Positions 40,279 to 51,014 of a DNA stretch of 64,000 bases are shown piece by piece. The notes under the pieces were generated by a model. That model saw only the letters and a program-made list of their open reading frames with translations, was not told where the DNA came from and ran no database searches. The position numbers and the translations under genes were made by a program. The DNA comes from Saccharomycodes ludwigii (taxonomy: Eukaryota; Ascomycota; Saccharomycetes; Saccharomycodales; Saccharomycodaceae), in contig NC_060200.1 of assembly GCF_020623625.1 (NCBI RefSeq), positions 2,376,001-2,440,000 on the forward strand, in the 5' to 3' direction. Position 1 is the stretch's first letter. Every line of letters begins with the position of its first letter.

Positions 40279-42045
40279 TTAAGAAGATAATCTATCTACA
40301 TTGGTAATCAATTGATAAAAAAAGGCAACTCCAGACATTAACGTTAAACCACCAGTGGTTTCATCAACTGTATGTTCATTTTTATCTCCAGCTGATGTTA
40401 AAGATCCTCTAAATCTATAAATTCTATTTGTCAAATCCCAATAAGATTTTGTATCGGTATTCCCTGCCATTAAAGATGAAGTCACCAACACTTTATTATC
40501 TGTACCATTCTTTTTTTTTCCCTGAAACAATGGCTGTTGATAAGTGTTAACTACTGTACCAGCAATAATGTTCCACAATTCATCGTCACCAGTTGGTGAT
40601 ATAGTGGCTGGCTCTAAAGGATCCATTAACTGAACAACAAATTCGCCATTTGAACCTTCCTTCCTAGGTGCTGAAATGTGAGTCCCATTTTTATGCTCTA
40701 CATTAACACTGAAATCATATTTCTTGGCAATTAATAAAACATTTTTTAAAACGTGACTTAAAGTTTGATTAACTGTTGAATGAATACCAATTCTATGATT
40801 TAATAATACTGTAACCTGTTCTGGTAGTGCATTGGATTTGACACCACCATACATTAAATCCAAAGCTTGAGAAGTCTTGAATAAAAATTTATAATTTGGG
40901 ATATTATCCACGATCTTGCCGATTTTAGATACGCGACCATCTTTGAAAGCGTTCTTCAAGGCTTTGTCATTGGGAGAATCGGAATATGTACTGATACATT
41001 GTAACATTTCCAAAGCAGGATTATCCAAGGTGATGACTTGCTCATATGGAGACTCCTCAATTAACATATTTAATTCGCTCATAATTCCTATTGAAGTATG
41101 GTCTGGTGGAATCGAGGAATGGCCTCCTTTGGTATTCAAAATTAAGACTGCATCCAGGTATCCCTTTTCGCTAGTTGGTATAACAGCTACAAAGTCACCA
41201 TCATTTTCCATTTGTTCCACACCGTCGCCTTCATCAATAATTCCATATAAGCCATTCTTACCATATCTTTCAAGCAAGACTTGACTAATTTGGGCCGCGC
41301 CATAGGTGCCACTAGCTTCTTCGTCAAACCCGTAGGCAATTAATAAAGGTCTTTTGGTTGGTTCAAAGCCATCAATAATTAATTTTTCAATGGCTTCCAT
41401 TTCACTAATTATCATTTGTTTCGTGTCACTGGAACCTCGTCCATATATTAAATCCTTTTCCGGATCGTAAATTCCTTCAAAGGGGGGATGGGTCCATTTA
41501 GATATAGTGCTTGGTTCGACTGGAACCACATCTTGGTGTGCCATTAACAACAAAGGTGGTGCAGAGGCAGTGGTTTCTGATGACCAAGTCAATAGTAAGC
41601 CTAAGCCGTTAATTTTTTCAACTTTTAACGTTTTGAAAACATGAGGGAAACTATCCTGTAAAAAATCATGAAATTTGGTGAAATTAGCCCAGTTAGGATC
41701 TGTTGTTAAATTAGACTTTAAATCTGGTGGTGGTGTTTCATCATATATTTGGGTTGGAATTCTAACTGCATTGGTTAATTTATCAACAACTGTCAATTTA
41801 TATTTTTTGTCATACAAGATTTGGTCAAATGATTTTTTGAATGTTGGTACAATTGGTGAGTACAAACCGCAATCGTTAAACGCTGGAATTAAATTATTTT
41901 TTTTAGATGTATCTTTAATGAAAATAGAAAATATTGAGGCAAAAACGACAACAACTAATAAAAGACCCCTAATTTTTTTTAAGTAGTTCTTTTTTCTCGA
42001 GGGACCAGGAACACTAATTGGTAAATAAGATGATGAAGCAGTCAT
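40279..42045 (-). CDS. CPS1: Vacuolar carboxypeptidase S-like M20 metallopeptidase, copy 2
   Basis: A second carboxypeptidase S gene, 588 residues from the first ATG at 42045 (MTASSSYLPISVPG). The frame stays open about 15 codons further upstream but with no ATG. The plan matches copy 1: a short cytosolic tail with Lys/Arg, one membrane anchor (about 26-45), then the M20 domain with MAHQDVVPVE, YGRGSSDTK, YGFDEEASG and EHTVDETTGG. The shared block YDETPPPDL and the overall collinearity show tandem duplication. The anchors and tails differ clearly, so the copies are not recent. It is divergent from USE1 with a 450-base promoter region. Confidence 0.92.
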   Translation of the reverse strand: MTASSSYLPISVPGPSRKKNYLKKIRGLLLVVVVFASIFSIFIKDTSKKNNLIPAFNDCGLYSPIVPTFKKSFDQILYDKKYKLTVVDKLTNAVRIPTQIYDETPPPDLKSNLTTDPNWANFTKFHDFLQDSFPHVFKTLKVEKINGLGLLLTWSSETTASAPPLLLMAHQDVVPVEPSTISKWTHPPFEGIYDPEKDLIYGRGSSDTKQMIISEMEAIEKLIIDGFEPTKRPLLIAYGFDEEASGTYGAAQISQVLLERYGKNGLYGIIDEGDGVEQMENDGDFVAVIPTSEKGYLDAVLILNTKGGHSSIPPDHTSIGIMSELNMLIEESPYEQVITLDNPALEMLQCISTYSDSPNDKALKNAFKDGRVSKIGKIVDNIPNYKFLFKTSQALDLMYGGVKSNALPEQVTVLLNHRIGIHSTVNQTLSHVLKNVLLIAKKYDFSVNVEHKNGTHISAPRKEGSNGEFVVQLMDPLEPATISPTGDDELWNIIAGTVVNTYQQPLFQGKKKNGTDNKVLVTSSLMAGNTDTKSYWDLTNRIYRFRGSLTSAGDKNEHTVDETTGGLTLMSGVAFFYQLITNVDRLSS

Positions 42046-42495
42046 TTTATATGAATTACTCTTTATTTTTATTAGTTTATTTATTACCAATTATTACTAA
42101 CATTTGTAGTACTTTAAGAAAACAAAAAAAAAAGGTAAATTCCCCTGTTTTGTCTTTATCCAAAAGATTCACAAGTTACTTAAAAGGTTGTAGTCTATGA
42201 ATGATAATATTAAAAAAAAAAAGCCAATTTGTTCTTATCAATTCTTTTTTTTTTTTTTTTTTTTTTTTTCTTGTCTAAGGATTATTTTCTACGACAGTAT
42301 TTCTTTTTTTTTTTCCTTTTAATGAAAGCAAAAAAAAAAAAAAAAAAAAAAAAAATGTTAATCAATAAGCTTGAAAAATCAGCTAGATTGGCAACTGTAA
42401 CACTACTACAACTTTTACCGCTTTAACATTTGTTTTAGTAAAACTCAAAAAAATCACACCACAAAAAGTTTTATATAACCTATATAGACAGAGCA
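42046..42495. other. CPS1-USE1 divergent promoter region
   Basis: 450 bases with a T run (about 42246-42269) and an A run (about 42331-42354). The small open frames here are Phe/Lys-rich and not supported. Confidence 0.6.
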
Positions 42496-43221
42496 ATGGA
42501 CAGCTCAGTAGAAACCCAACTAATTGCTCAATTTAAAAATTTACAAAACAATAGCGAGGAAATTATCAGCAGTGATAATGACGATAATTTCATAAAGTAT
42601 TTACTTGGAACTAAAATAAAATCAAATATAACAGTATTAAGGGAACAAGCAGTAGTTTCTCAAAACTTATCACAATACCAATTACAATATTCTGCTTTGA
42701 ATTTTGATTTAAGTTTATATTTAAACAAGATATCTTCTAATCTGGAAACTAAAGCTGATATACAAGAAACGGCTGTCAGAAATAAAGAAGAAACTGAAAC
42801 AGTAGAAACCATAATTAGTAAAGAAGACCAAGAAAGTTTCAAAAAAGAAGATTTAAAATCACTTAGGAAAAGACTATTTCATCGAAATACAGAATTTGAA
42901 GATAACAATAACAACAATAATGATATTGTGGAGGAAACCAACCAACAGCAATTAATTGATGAGTTGGGTAAATTAACTTCCACTCTAAAACAAAATGCGC
43001 AAGAGTTTAACAAACAATTGACTGAAACCGACTCGGATGTGTTAAAGAAAACAGAACAGGGGTTAAGTTCTACATCAGCACAAGTACGTAGTTTGGGTAC
43101 TAAATTAGGTCAATTCAGTAAGTCCAAATTAGGTATCATGTTTTATTTAACATGTTTGATATCTATGTTTGTAGGATTGTTATTAACATATGCAATTATT
43201 AAAATATTTCCAGAATTGTAA
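42496..43221 (+). CDS. USE1: SNARE protein Use1 (Golgi-to-ER retrograde transport)
   Basis: Use1 is the Qc-type SNARE that works with Ufe1, Sec20 and Sec22 in fusion of COPI vesicles with the ER. The 241-residue product (245 in yeast) has an N-terminal helical part, an acidic Glu/Asn-rich linker, a SNARE-like coiled coil at about 150-210 (LIDELGKLTSTLKQNAQEFN then SSTSAQVRSLGTKLGQFSK), and a C-terminal tail anchor at about 215-236 (IMFYLTCLISMFVGLLLTYA). Sequence conservation is low, as usual for this family. The position before SRM1 fits YGL098W-YGL097W, with ENP1 (YBR247C) between. It converges on ENP1 with a gap of 119 bases. Confidence 0.9.
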   Translation: MDSSVETQLIAQFKNLQNNSEEIISSDNDDNFIKYLLGTKIKSNITVLREQAVVSQNLSQYQLQYSALNFDLSLYLNKISSNLETKADIQETAVRNKEETETVETIISKEDQESFKKEDLKSLRKRLFHRNTEFEDNNNNNNDIVEETNQQQLIDELGKLTSTLKQNAQEFNKQLTETDSDVLKKTEQGLSSTSAQVRSLGTKLGQFSKSKLGIMFYLTCLISMFVGLLLTYAIIKIFPEL

Positions 43222-43340
43222 TTATTACCAATACGTTCTTAAACACACAAAAAAAAAAAAAAAAAAATTAAACAAACTTTGACATATATTATTTTTATTC
43301 AGCATATATTACATATACACATATATATGTTAAAACCCTA

Positions 43341-44759
43341 TCAAATTATATCTAGCATTAGATCATCATCCTTAGATGTTGGTTCCGTAACAAATTCTCT
43401 ACTATTACCAGCCAATAATTCTCTCCTAATTTCTGGACTAATATCTTTATGATTTCTTTGACGAACTGTTTCTATCAAGAAATCACGTTGGTCTTCAGTA
43501 ATATCATTTTTATAGCGTTGGGCAAAGGCTAAAAATGCCTTATGCCATACAACCGGCAAAACTTGAACCGACCCTTGAACTTGTTGTCCATCAACAAAGT
43601 TTCTAAATTTCATAAAATAGAAAACACAGTCATCAACAGTTTGGTATGGCAAAGCATATTTTTTTTCCAATAAAACTCTAATAAAAACAGTGGCTGCTGG
43701 CGAAAATGGTTGTTGGACCAACCAACTCAAGGCTGCAGAGGAATGTAAAATGGGAACACTGACTTTTTGTAAGACACTTGCAGCAATTACAGCTTCTCTA
43801 ACATTACAACGTTGGTCGACTAATGGGAAAAGGAAACCTTTGAAAAATGCAGATGGCTTATATAATGACTTTTTCAAAGCTCTATAAGTATGATAATTGA
43901 CATTATGTTTTTCAGTATTTTCGATTTCCATTTGGAAACGTGGTAATAAGACAATATTAACAAATTTTGTAGCTTCTTTGGCTGTTAAGTTGGAAACAAA
44001 CAATTTGGTCGCTTCATAGACAATATTTGGAGACCATGCATCTGGATTGGCAACGTACAAGACATCTTGCCAGTTATGTAATGTCGGAATAATCTTAAAT
44101 AGTTTCGGTAGCTTTCCATGAGTCCAAGTAGTTAGAATTTCCCCCACAGTAATATAAGCCTTAATCAATTTTGGTGGTAATGCAACACCTTCTTGTATCG
44201 GACCAGATCCACTGTTTGTGTTGAAGGTACCCCCGTTCTCAGATGGTATGTTTTCAGCAGCTGCAGCTTCTTTTTCCCTAATTGCTGCCATAATTTTATC
44301 AGCCAAATTGAATGAACCAGTTAACGAGTTGAAATCAGAAGATGTTTTGAAATAGTCATCGAACATGGCGGCATCTTCTTCGCTTATCTCTACTAATTCT
44401 TCTCCATCTTCATATTCCCCTTCATAATCTTCTTCATTGAACTCTTCCTCATATGTTTCAGCATCTGCATCTTCCTCTTCATCATCTTCAACTTTAAAAC
44501 GAGCGATGGATGATAGCTCATTTTTTTTAGTTTTTGATTCTTCCTCGACTTCCAATTCGTCTTGTTGCTCTTTGGCTAATTGCAAAATCTTTCTACTTTC
44601 TCTAGCATCAACATAATCTTCATCTTCATATTCTTCTTGTTCATCTTTGTTATTAGGTATGGTGGATTTTTTTTGGACTTTCAAGTTACCTTCATGTGCA
44701 CTTAACTCATTTAGTAAAGGATTGTGCCTTGTTTGCTTTCTATTGGTTGCTTTACCCAT
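43341..44759 (-). CDS. ENP1: 40S ribosome biogenesis factor Enp1 (bystin)
   Basis: Enp1 is the bystin-family protein needed for early rRNA cleavages and for the structure of the 40S head and its export. The 472-residue product (483 in yeast) begins MGKATNRKQTRHNPLLNEL, has a strongly acidic middle (about 65-140, Glu/Asp-rich), and then the conserved bystin helical repeat domain from about 185: ALPPKLIKAYITVGEILTTW, NWQDVLYVANPDAWSPN, YHTYRALKKSLYKPSAFFKG and ALSWLVQQPFSPAATVFIR. It lies between USE1 and SRM1 as predicted from YBR247C interleaved with YGL098W/YGL097W. Confidence 0.97.
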   Translation of the reverse strand: MGKATNRKQTRHNPLLNELSAHEGNLKVQKKSTIPNNKDEQEEYEDEDYVDARESRKILQLAKEQQDELEVEEESKTKKNELSSIARFKVEDDEEEDADAETYEEEFNEEDYEGEYEDGEELVEISEEDAAMFDDYFKTSSDFNSLTGSFNLADKIMAAIREKEAAAAENIPSENGGTFNTNSGSGPIQEGVALPPKLIKAYITVGEILTTWTHGKLPKLFKIIPTLHNWQDVLYVANPDAWSPNIVYEATKLFVSNLTAKEATKFVNIVLLPRFQMEIENTEKHNVNYHTYRALKKSLYKPSAFFKGFLFPLVDQRCNVREAVIAASVLQKVSVPILHSSAALSWLVQQPFSPAATVFIRVLLEKKYALPYQTVDDCVFYFMKFRNFVDGQQVQGSVQVLPVVWHKAFLAFAQRYKNDITEDQRDFLIETVRQRNHKDISPEIRRELLAGNSREFVTEPTSKDDDLMLDII

Positions 44760-45251
44760 TAGTATGTTTGGTTGATTAATTATTTGAGTCTATAGTTGGC
44801 TGTTGTATTTTAATACAATATGAGGAGGGGGGGGAAGAAGGATGGAAAAAAAGAGAGGGAGAAAAGAGAAAAAAAGAAAAGAAAAGAAAAGAAACAACAA
44901 CCATTGTTATAAAGAATAGGATCTTGTTGAAACTTAAACCTAAATTTGTAAATTAAACTTTTTTTTTTTTTTTTGAAATAAAAGCACTGAAAAAAAAAAA
45001 AAAAAAAATAAAAAAAAAAAAAAAAAGAAACGACCATATAGTGCCGTGTTTAGTGACATCTTTCATAGGGCTCTCGACAACAACAACAACTACAAAAAAA
45101 ATATAAATATATATACATATATATATATTTAAACTTTTGACAATACACTTCCATTCTTTGCAATACTTTAATTCCCACTCCATTCACCTTTATTAAAAAA
45201 TTCAAGGCCATCGATCAATAGCAAAATTGCTTATAATAAGAGTAAAATAAA
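44760..45251. other. ENP1-SRM1 divergent promoter region
   Basis: 492 bases with a run of eight G (about 44827-44834), T and A runs near 44958 and 44990-45026, and a TA-rich stretch near 45100-45130. No gene seen. Confidence 0.6.
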
Positions 45252-46760
45252 ATGAAAAGGTCAAATAGCAGTACAGGTAGTTCAAAGGCTGTCAGGTCCC
45301 ATAAAAGGATAAGATCTGTTCACTTACATTCAACATTAAACAAGAATTACAATATAATCAATTCTCAAGATGACTATAAACATATGTATATTTCAGCCAA
45401 ACCATTAGACATTTTTGTTTGGGGTACTGGTTCCATGTGTGAATTGGGTTTGGGTCCAAGTCATAAAAACAAGGAGGTTAAAAGACCAAGGTTAAATCCA
45501 TTCTTACAAAAAAATATCAATGCAAATGACGATAAAGCAGGGGGGAAAGTACCATTTATAGTATCCTTTTGTTGTGGTGGTATGCATACCATTGCACTAA
45601 CCGATGATAACAAAGTGTTGACCTGGGGAACCAACGATGCTGGTGCTTTGGGCAGGGATACTAGTGATGCCAAAGAACAATTGAAAGATATGGATGAAGA
45701 TAACAGTGACGATGACGATGATGGAGATTTGAATGATTTAGAAAGTACACCAATGGAGGTTGAAGGTTTACCATCCGATACCAAAATTGTCCAAGTCATT
45801 GCCACTGACAATTTTTCATGTGTTTTATATGAAACTGGCGATATTTTCTGTTGGGGTACGTTCAGATGTAACGAAGGTATTTTAGGATTATATAAAGATG
45901 AAATTAAAATCCAAACCAAACCGTGGAAATTACCATTAGCTTTCACCAGAGGTAAAAAAATTGTTCAACTGGCTCCAGGTAAGGATCATGTGTTATTTTT
46001 GGATGAGTGTGGTATTGTTTACGCTTGGGGTAATGGACAACAATACCAATTGGGGAGAAAGGTTTTGGAAAGATTTAGATTGAAAACTTTGGATCCTAGA
46101 CCATTTGGTTTAGATAATGTGAAATATATATCCAGTGGTGAAAACCACTCTTTTGCCTTAGATAAAAATGGAGATCTTTATGCATGGGGCTTGAATCAGT
46201 TTGGTCAATGTGGAGTTAGTAAGGAGGTTGAAGATGGCGCCTTGATTACTGTTCCCACTAAAGTTTTGCTACCAGAAGACGCTGGTAAAGTTAGTATGGT
46301 TGCCGCTGGAGAGCACCACTCTTTGGTATTAATGGAAAATGGTGATTTATATGTTTTTGGTAGAATCGATATGTTTGAAGTTGGATTGGATATTAAATCT
46401 GATAAAGTTCCAAAGGAAAACTTGTATGAAGATGTGCATGGCAAGATAAGAGCTGTTCCAGTTCCCACTAAAATGCCAAATGTTAAGCCTTTTAAATATG
46501 TTGCAAGTGGTTCTCATCATTCTCTGGCTATAACCACAGATGGTGTTGTATTCAGTTGGGGTTTTGGGGAGACATATGCTGTTGGATTGGGACCAAGTGG
46601 CGATGATATCGAAATTCCAACTAGAATCAAAAATACTGCAACAAAAGATCATGATATTATTTTTGTCAGTGGTGGTGGACAATTTTCATGCTCTGGTGGT
46701 ATAAAGTTGAGCGATGAAAAAGCTGAAGAAAGAGAGAAAGCATATGAAGATGAAGATTGA
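45252..46760 (+). CDS. SRM1: Ran guanine-nucleotide exchange factor Srm1 (RCC1)
   Basis: Srm1/Prp20 loads GTP onto Gsp1 (Ran) in the nucleus and so sets the gradient for nuclear transport. The 502-residue product (482 in yeast) has a basic N-terminal tail that probably binds chromatin and nuclear import factors, then a seven-blade RCC1 propeller. Repeats are evident as DIFVWGTGSMCELGLGP, KVLTWGTNDAGALGRD, DIFCWGTF, IVYAWGNGQQYQLGRK, DLYAWGLNQFGQCGVS, DLYVFGRIDMFEVGLD and VVFSWGFGETYAVGLGP, each with the GG-MHT or GEHHS strand before it. An acidic insert (about 145-170) lies in the second repeat. It ends with a charged tail. Confidence 0.97.
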   Translation: MKRSNSSTGSSKAVRSHKRIRSVHLHSTLNKNYNIINSQDDYKHMYISAKPLDIFVWGTGSMCELGLGPSHKNKEVKRPRLNPFLQKNINANDDKAGGKVPFIVSFCCGGMHTIALTDDNKVLTWGTNDAGALGRDTSDAKEQLKDMDEDNSDDDDDGDLNDLESTPMEVEGLPSDTKIVQVIATDNFSCVLYETGDIFCWGTFRCNEGILGLYKDEIKIQTKPWKLPLAFTRGKKIVQLAPGKDHVLFLDECGIVYAWGNGQQYQLGRKVLERFRLKTLDPRPFGLDNVKYISSGENHSFALDKNGDLYAWGLNQFGQCGVSKEVEDGALITVPTKVLLPEDAGKVSMVAAGEHHSLVLMENGDLYVFGRIDMFEVGLDIKSDKVPKENLYEDVHGKIRAVPVPTKMPNVKPFKYVASGSHHSLAITTDGVVFSWGFGETYAVGLGPSGDDIEIPTRIKNTATKDHDIIFVSGGGQFSCSGGIKLSDEKAEEREKAYEDED

Positions 46761-47120
46761 AATGTGGAATTTTTTTTTTTTTTTTTTTAGTTGATTTATT
46801 TATTATTTTTATTAAAAAGAAAAGAAAAAGGGGAAGGAGGAGTGGAGGAGTAGAAAAGTAAAAGTCAAAAGTTAATAATATATGTAGAAATAATGTTATT
46901 CGTATTTTATGTTTGTTTTAATATTTTTATATCCATTTTTATTTTTATTTTTATTTTATTTTATTTTTTTTTTTTTTTTTTTTATTTTATTTTTTTTTCC
47001 CCTGGCAAAAAGAAACAAATAAAAGCGCACTAACACTGTGCATTCCTGAGAAAATTATTATTGTCAAATTACATCGAAATACTACATATATTACATAAGC
47101 ACACTAAAAACAAGGAGTCC
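46761..47120. other. SRM1-HIS7 convergent region
   Basis: 360 bases of 3' flanks with T tracts and TTTTA/ATTTT repeats (about 46926-46995). No gene seen. Confidence 0.6.
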
Positions 47121-48809
47121 TTATTGAATATCCATTCTAACTTTTAAACCTTTGCTTAAAAGATATTTTTTGATGTCATTAACAGTATATTCACCACGAT
47201 GGAATATACCGGCACCCAAACATGCGTCACAGTTGGTTTCTTCAAAAGCTTCCTCAAAATGTTGTGGATTGCCTGCACCACTAGAAGCAATAACGGGTAT
47301 CTTAACAGCAGATTTAACATGTTTAATCAACTCTAAATCGTAGCCAGAATTTGAACCATCTTTATCAATACAATTTAAAAGGATTTCCCCAGCACCCAAT
47401 TTTTCACAAGCACGAGTTAATTCATAAACACTTAGATCTCTTGTCTCTCTTCCACCTTTAATGGTGCACTGATACCAACAGTATTCTTCCCCCATTGGGC
47501 CTTTAAATTTTGTTTTGATAGCATTTTTGTTTGGTGCAACTTCATCAAGAGTTTTAATATAGACCCTTTTAGGATCTACAGAGATAACGACGGCTTGGGC
47601 ACCAAATTTCTTGGAGATGGTTTCAATAGGGGATGTACCATCCCCCTTCATGCCATTTGCATAAAACTTTTCAGCGGCATAAACTGCATCAGTCCCAATA
47701 GAAACTTTATCAGCACCAGACCTAAAGTATAATGCAGCAACTTCGTCTGCTGGAATCAAAGTTCCGTCAACATCAAGAACATCTTTAATCCCCCCACCAA
47801 CAGTTAATGGGACAAAACAGGTTTCAGCAGCCTTGGATAGAACCGTTAACATCGGAGTGTCTTTAACAGGACAATTTCTGAAACTAGTGATATTCAAAAA
47901 AGTAACCTCATCAGCCCCTTGCTTGTAGTATTTTTCGGCTAGTTCGACCGGTTTTCCCAAATTACGAACATTATTACCTCCTATTTTTTCTCTAACATCA
48001 TATTGGTCCCCCTTAGTAACCACCAAATCACCTTGATCATTGGAACGTACGTCTAAGCAAGCTATGATCCTACGAGTTAATCCAAAATTCGAATAGTCGT
48101 TGGACAATTGAGCTTTTTGTATATCAGTGTAGTGAGATAAATCTGCTGGACTCGAATCACCGAGTAAAAAGGATTTGATGACCTGTAAACCTGCCAAACC
48201 TGATTTTTCCGGGTGAAACTGAGTAGCAAAAATGTTACCCTTCATAATAGCTGCTATAAATTCCTGATTTCCGTATTTGCATTTTGCAATATTCCAATCT
48301 TTTAAAGCTTTTTTGGTTGCCTCATCATCTTGTTTTAGTATACCCGCATATGAGTGAACAAAATAATATCTTTTATAGGGATCCAAATTGTAAAATAAAG
48401 CAGAATCAGAATACACACTATTCCAACCAATTTCAGGGACTGGTTTATCTGAATCATCAAACTTGGACAAGTTAAAATTCTCGATTAAGTTCAAACCTTT
48501 ACTAGTTGGAGATTCTTCGCTAGTTTTAAAAAAAGTTTGTAAGCCAACGCAAATACCCATGATTTTGCCATTTGATGCAATATAATTTTTCAATGGTTTT
48601 TCGAAGCCTTTAGAATATAGATTATCAACAAAATGGCCAAAATTACCTACACCTGGTAAAATTAGGTTTGTTGATGCACTGGGTTCAGGTAAATCTGCAG
48701 GATTTGTTATTAGCTTGGTTTGGAAACCTAAATATGTTATTCCATTAATTAGAGATCGCAAATTTCCGCTACCTACATCAATAACATAAACAATGTTGGA
48801 AGAAGACAT
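47121..48809 (-). CDS. HIS7: Imidazole glycerol phosphate synthase His7
   Basis: His7 joins a glutaminase and a cyclase in one chain. It converts PRFAR and glutamine to imidazole glycerol phosphate for histidine and AICAR for purine synthesis. The 562-residue product (552 in yeast) has a class I glutamine amidotransferase half with catalytic C87 in [11 protein letters not shown], and H199 and E201 in [11 protein letters not shown]. The HisF barrel half starts near 245 ([10 protein letters not shown]), and [14 protein letters not shown] and [11 protein letters not shown] form the phosphate-binding loops. Its promoter has an exact Gcn4 site (49096-49102). It is in tandem with ARO4, as YBR248C-YBR249C. 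Confidence 0.98.
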   Translation of the reverse strand: MSSSNIVYVIDVGSGNLRSLINGITYLGFQTKLITNPADLPEPSASTNLILPGVGNFGHFVDNLYSKGFEKPLKNYIASNGKIMGICVGLQTFFKTSEESPTSKGLNLIENFNLSKFDDSDKPVPEIGWNSVYSDSALFYNLDPYKRYYFVHSYAGILKQDDEATKKALKDWNIAKCKYGNQEFIAAIMKGNIFATQFHPEKSGLAGLQVIKSFLLGDSSPADLSHYTDIQKAQLSNDYSNFGLTRRIIACLDVRSNDQGDLVVTKGDQYDVREKIGGNNVRNLGKPVELAEKYYKQGADEVTFLNITSFRNCPVKDTPMLTVLSKAAETCFVPLTVGGGIKDVLDVDGTLIPADEVAALYFRSGADKVSIGTDAVYAAEKFYANGMKGDGTSPIETISKKFGAQAVVISVDPKRVYIKTLDEVAPNKNAIKTKFKGPMGEEYCWYQCTIKGGRETRDLSVYELTRACEKLGAGEILLNCIDKDGSNSGYDLELIKHVKSAVKIPVIASSGAGNPQHFEEAFEETNCDACLGAGIFHRGEYTVNDIKKYLLSKGLKVRMDIQ

Positions 48810-48842
48810 TTTGTTAATATTTTGTGATTGAGGAAAAGGAAA

Positions 48843-48874
<32 letters not shown>

Positions 48875-49333
48875 GTTTTAACCTTTTTTCTTTTTTTCTT
48901 TTTTCTTTCTTTAACCTTATAGAGTTAATGTAAGAGTTGGAATAACCAAAAGAACATGATAATTTTTGGAAAAAGTAAGTTAAAAAAAAAAAAAATTTTT
49001 TTTATTTGTTTAGATTACAGGAATCTTCAGAACGAATAGAAAAAAAAATTTTCTTTTTTTTTTTTTTGAGATGGAAAGAAGTACAAATGTAAAAATGAGT
49101 CAGTTACTTTTCCCGCATTTTATTTTTTGAGCCCTTTCAAGATCGCAATTTGATTGTAGCAATGATAACATTTTAGAACAAAAATAAACACAAATTTAAT
49201 ATATATATAAAGCTTTCTTTTTATGTCGAAATAAAATAAAATATATAAATCAATAATTTGGTAGAATAAATAATGAGAAGATCAATTAATACTCCCAATA
49301 ATAAAAAGTTTTTTTTTTTTTCCCTGTATTCGT
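48810..49333. other. HIS7 promoter / ARO4 3' region
   Basis: 524 bases. It holds a 26-base T run near the HIS7 start (about 48848-48874), further T/A tracts, and a Gcn4 site at 49096-49102. No gene seen. Confidence 0.7.
49096..49102. promoter_or_regulatory. Gcn4 binding site (TGAGTCA) upstream of HIS7
   Basis: An exact palindromic TGAGTCA in the context ATGAGTCAG, 287 bases before the HIS7 ATG. HIS7 is under general amino-acid control by Gcn4 in S. cerevisiae, so the site probably does the same here. The TGACTC half on its own is also the Bas1 core. Confidence 0.65.
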
Positions 49334-51014
<1,681 letters not shown>

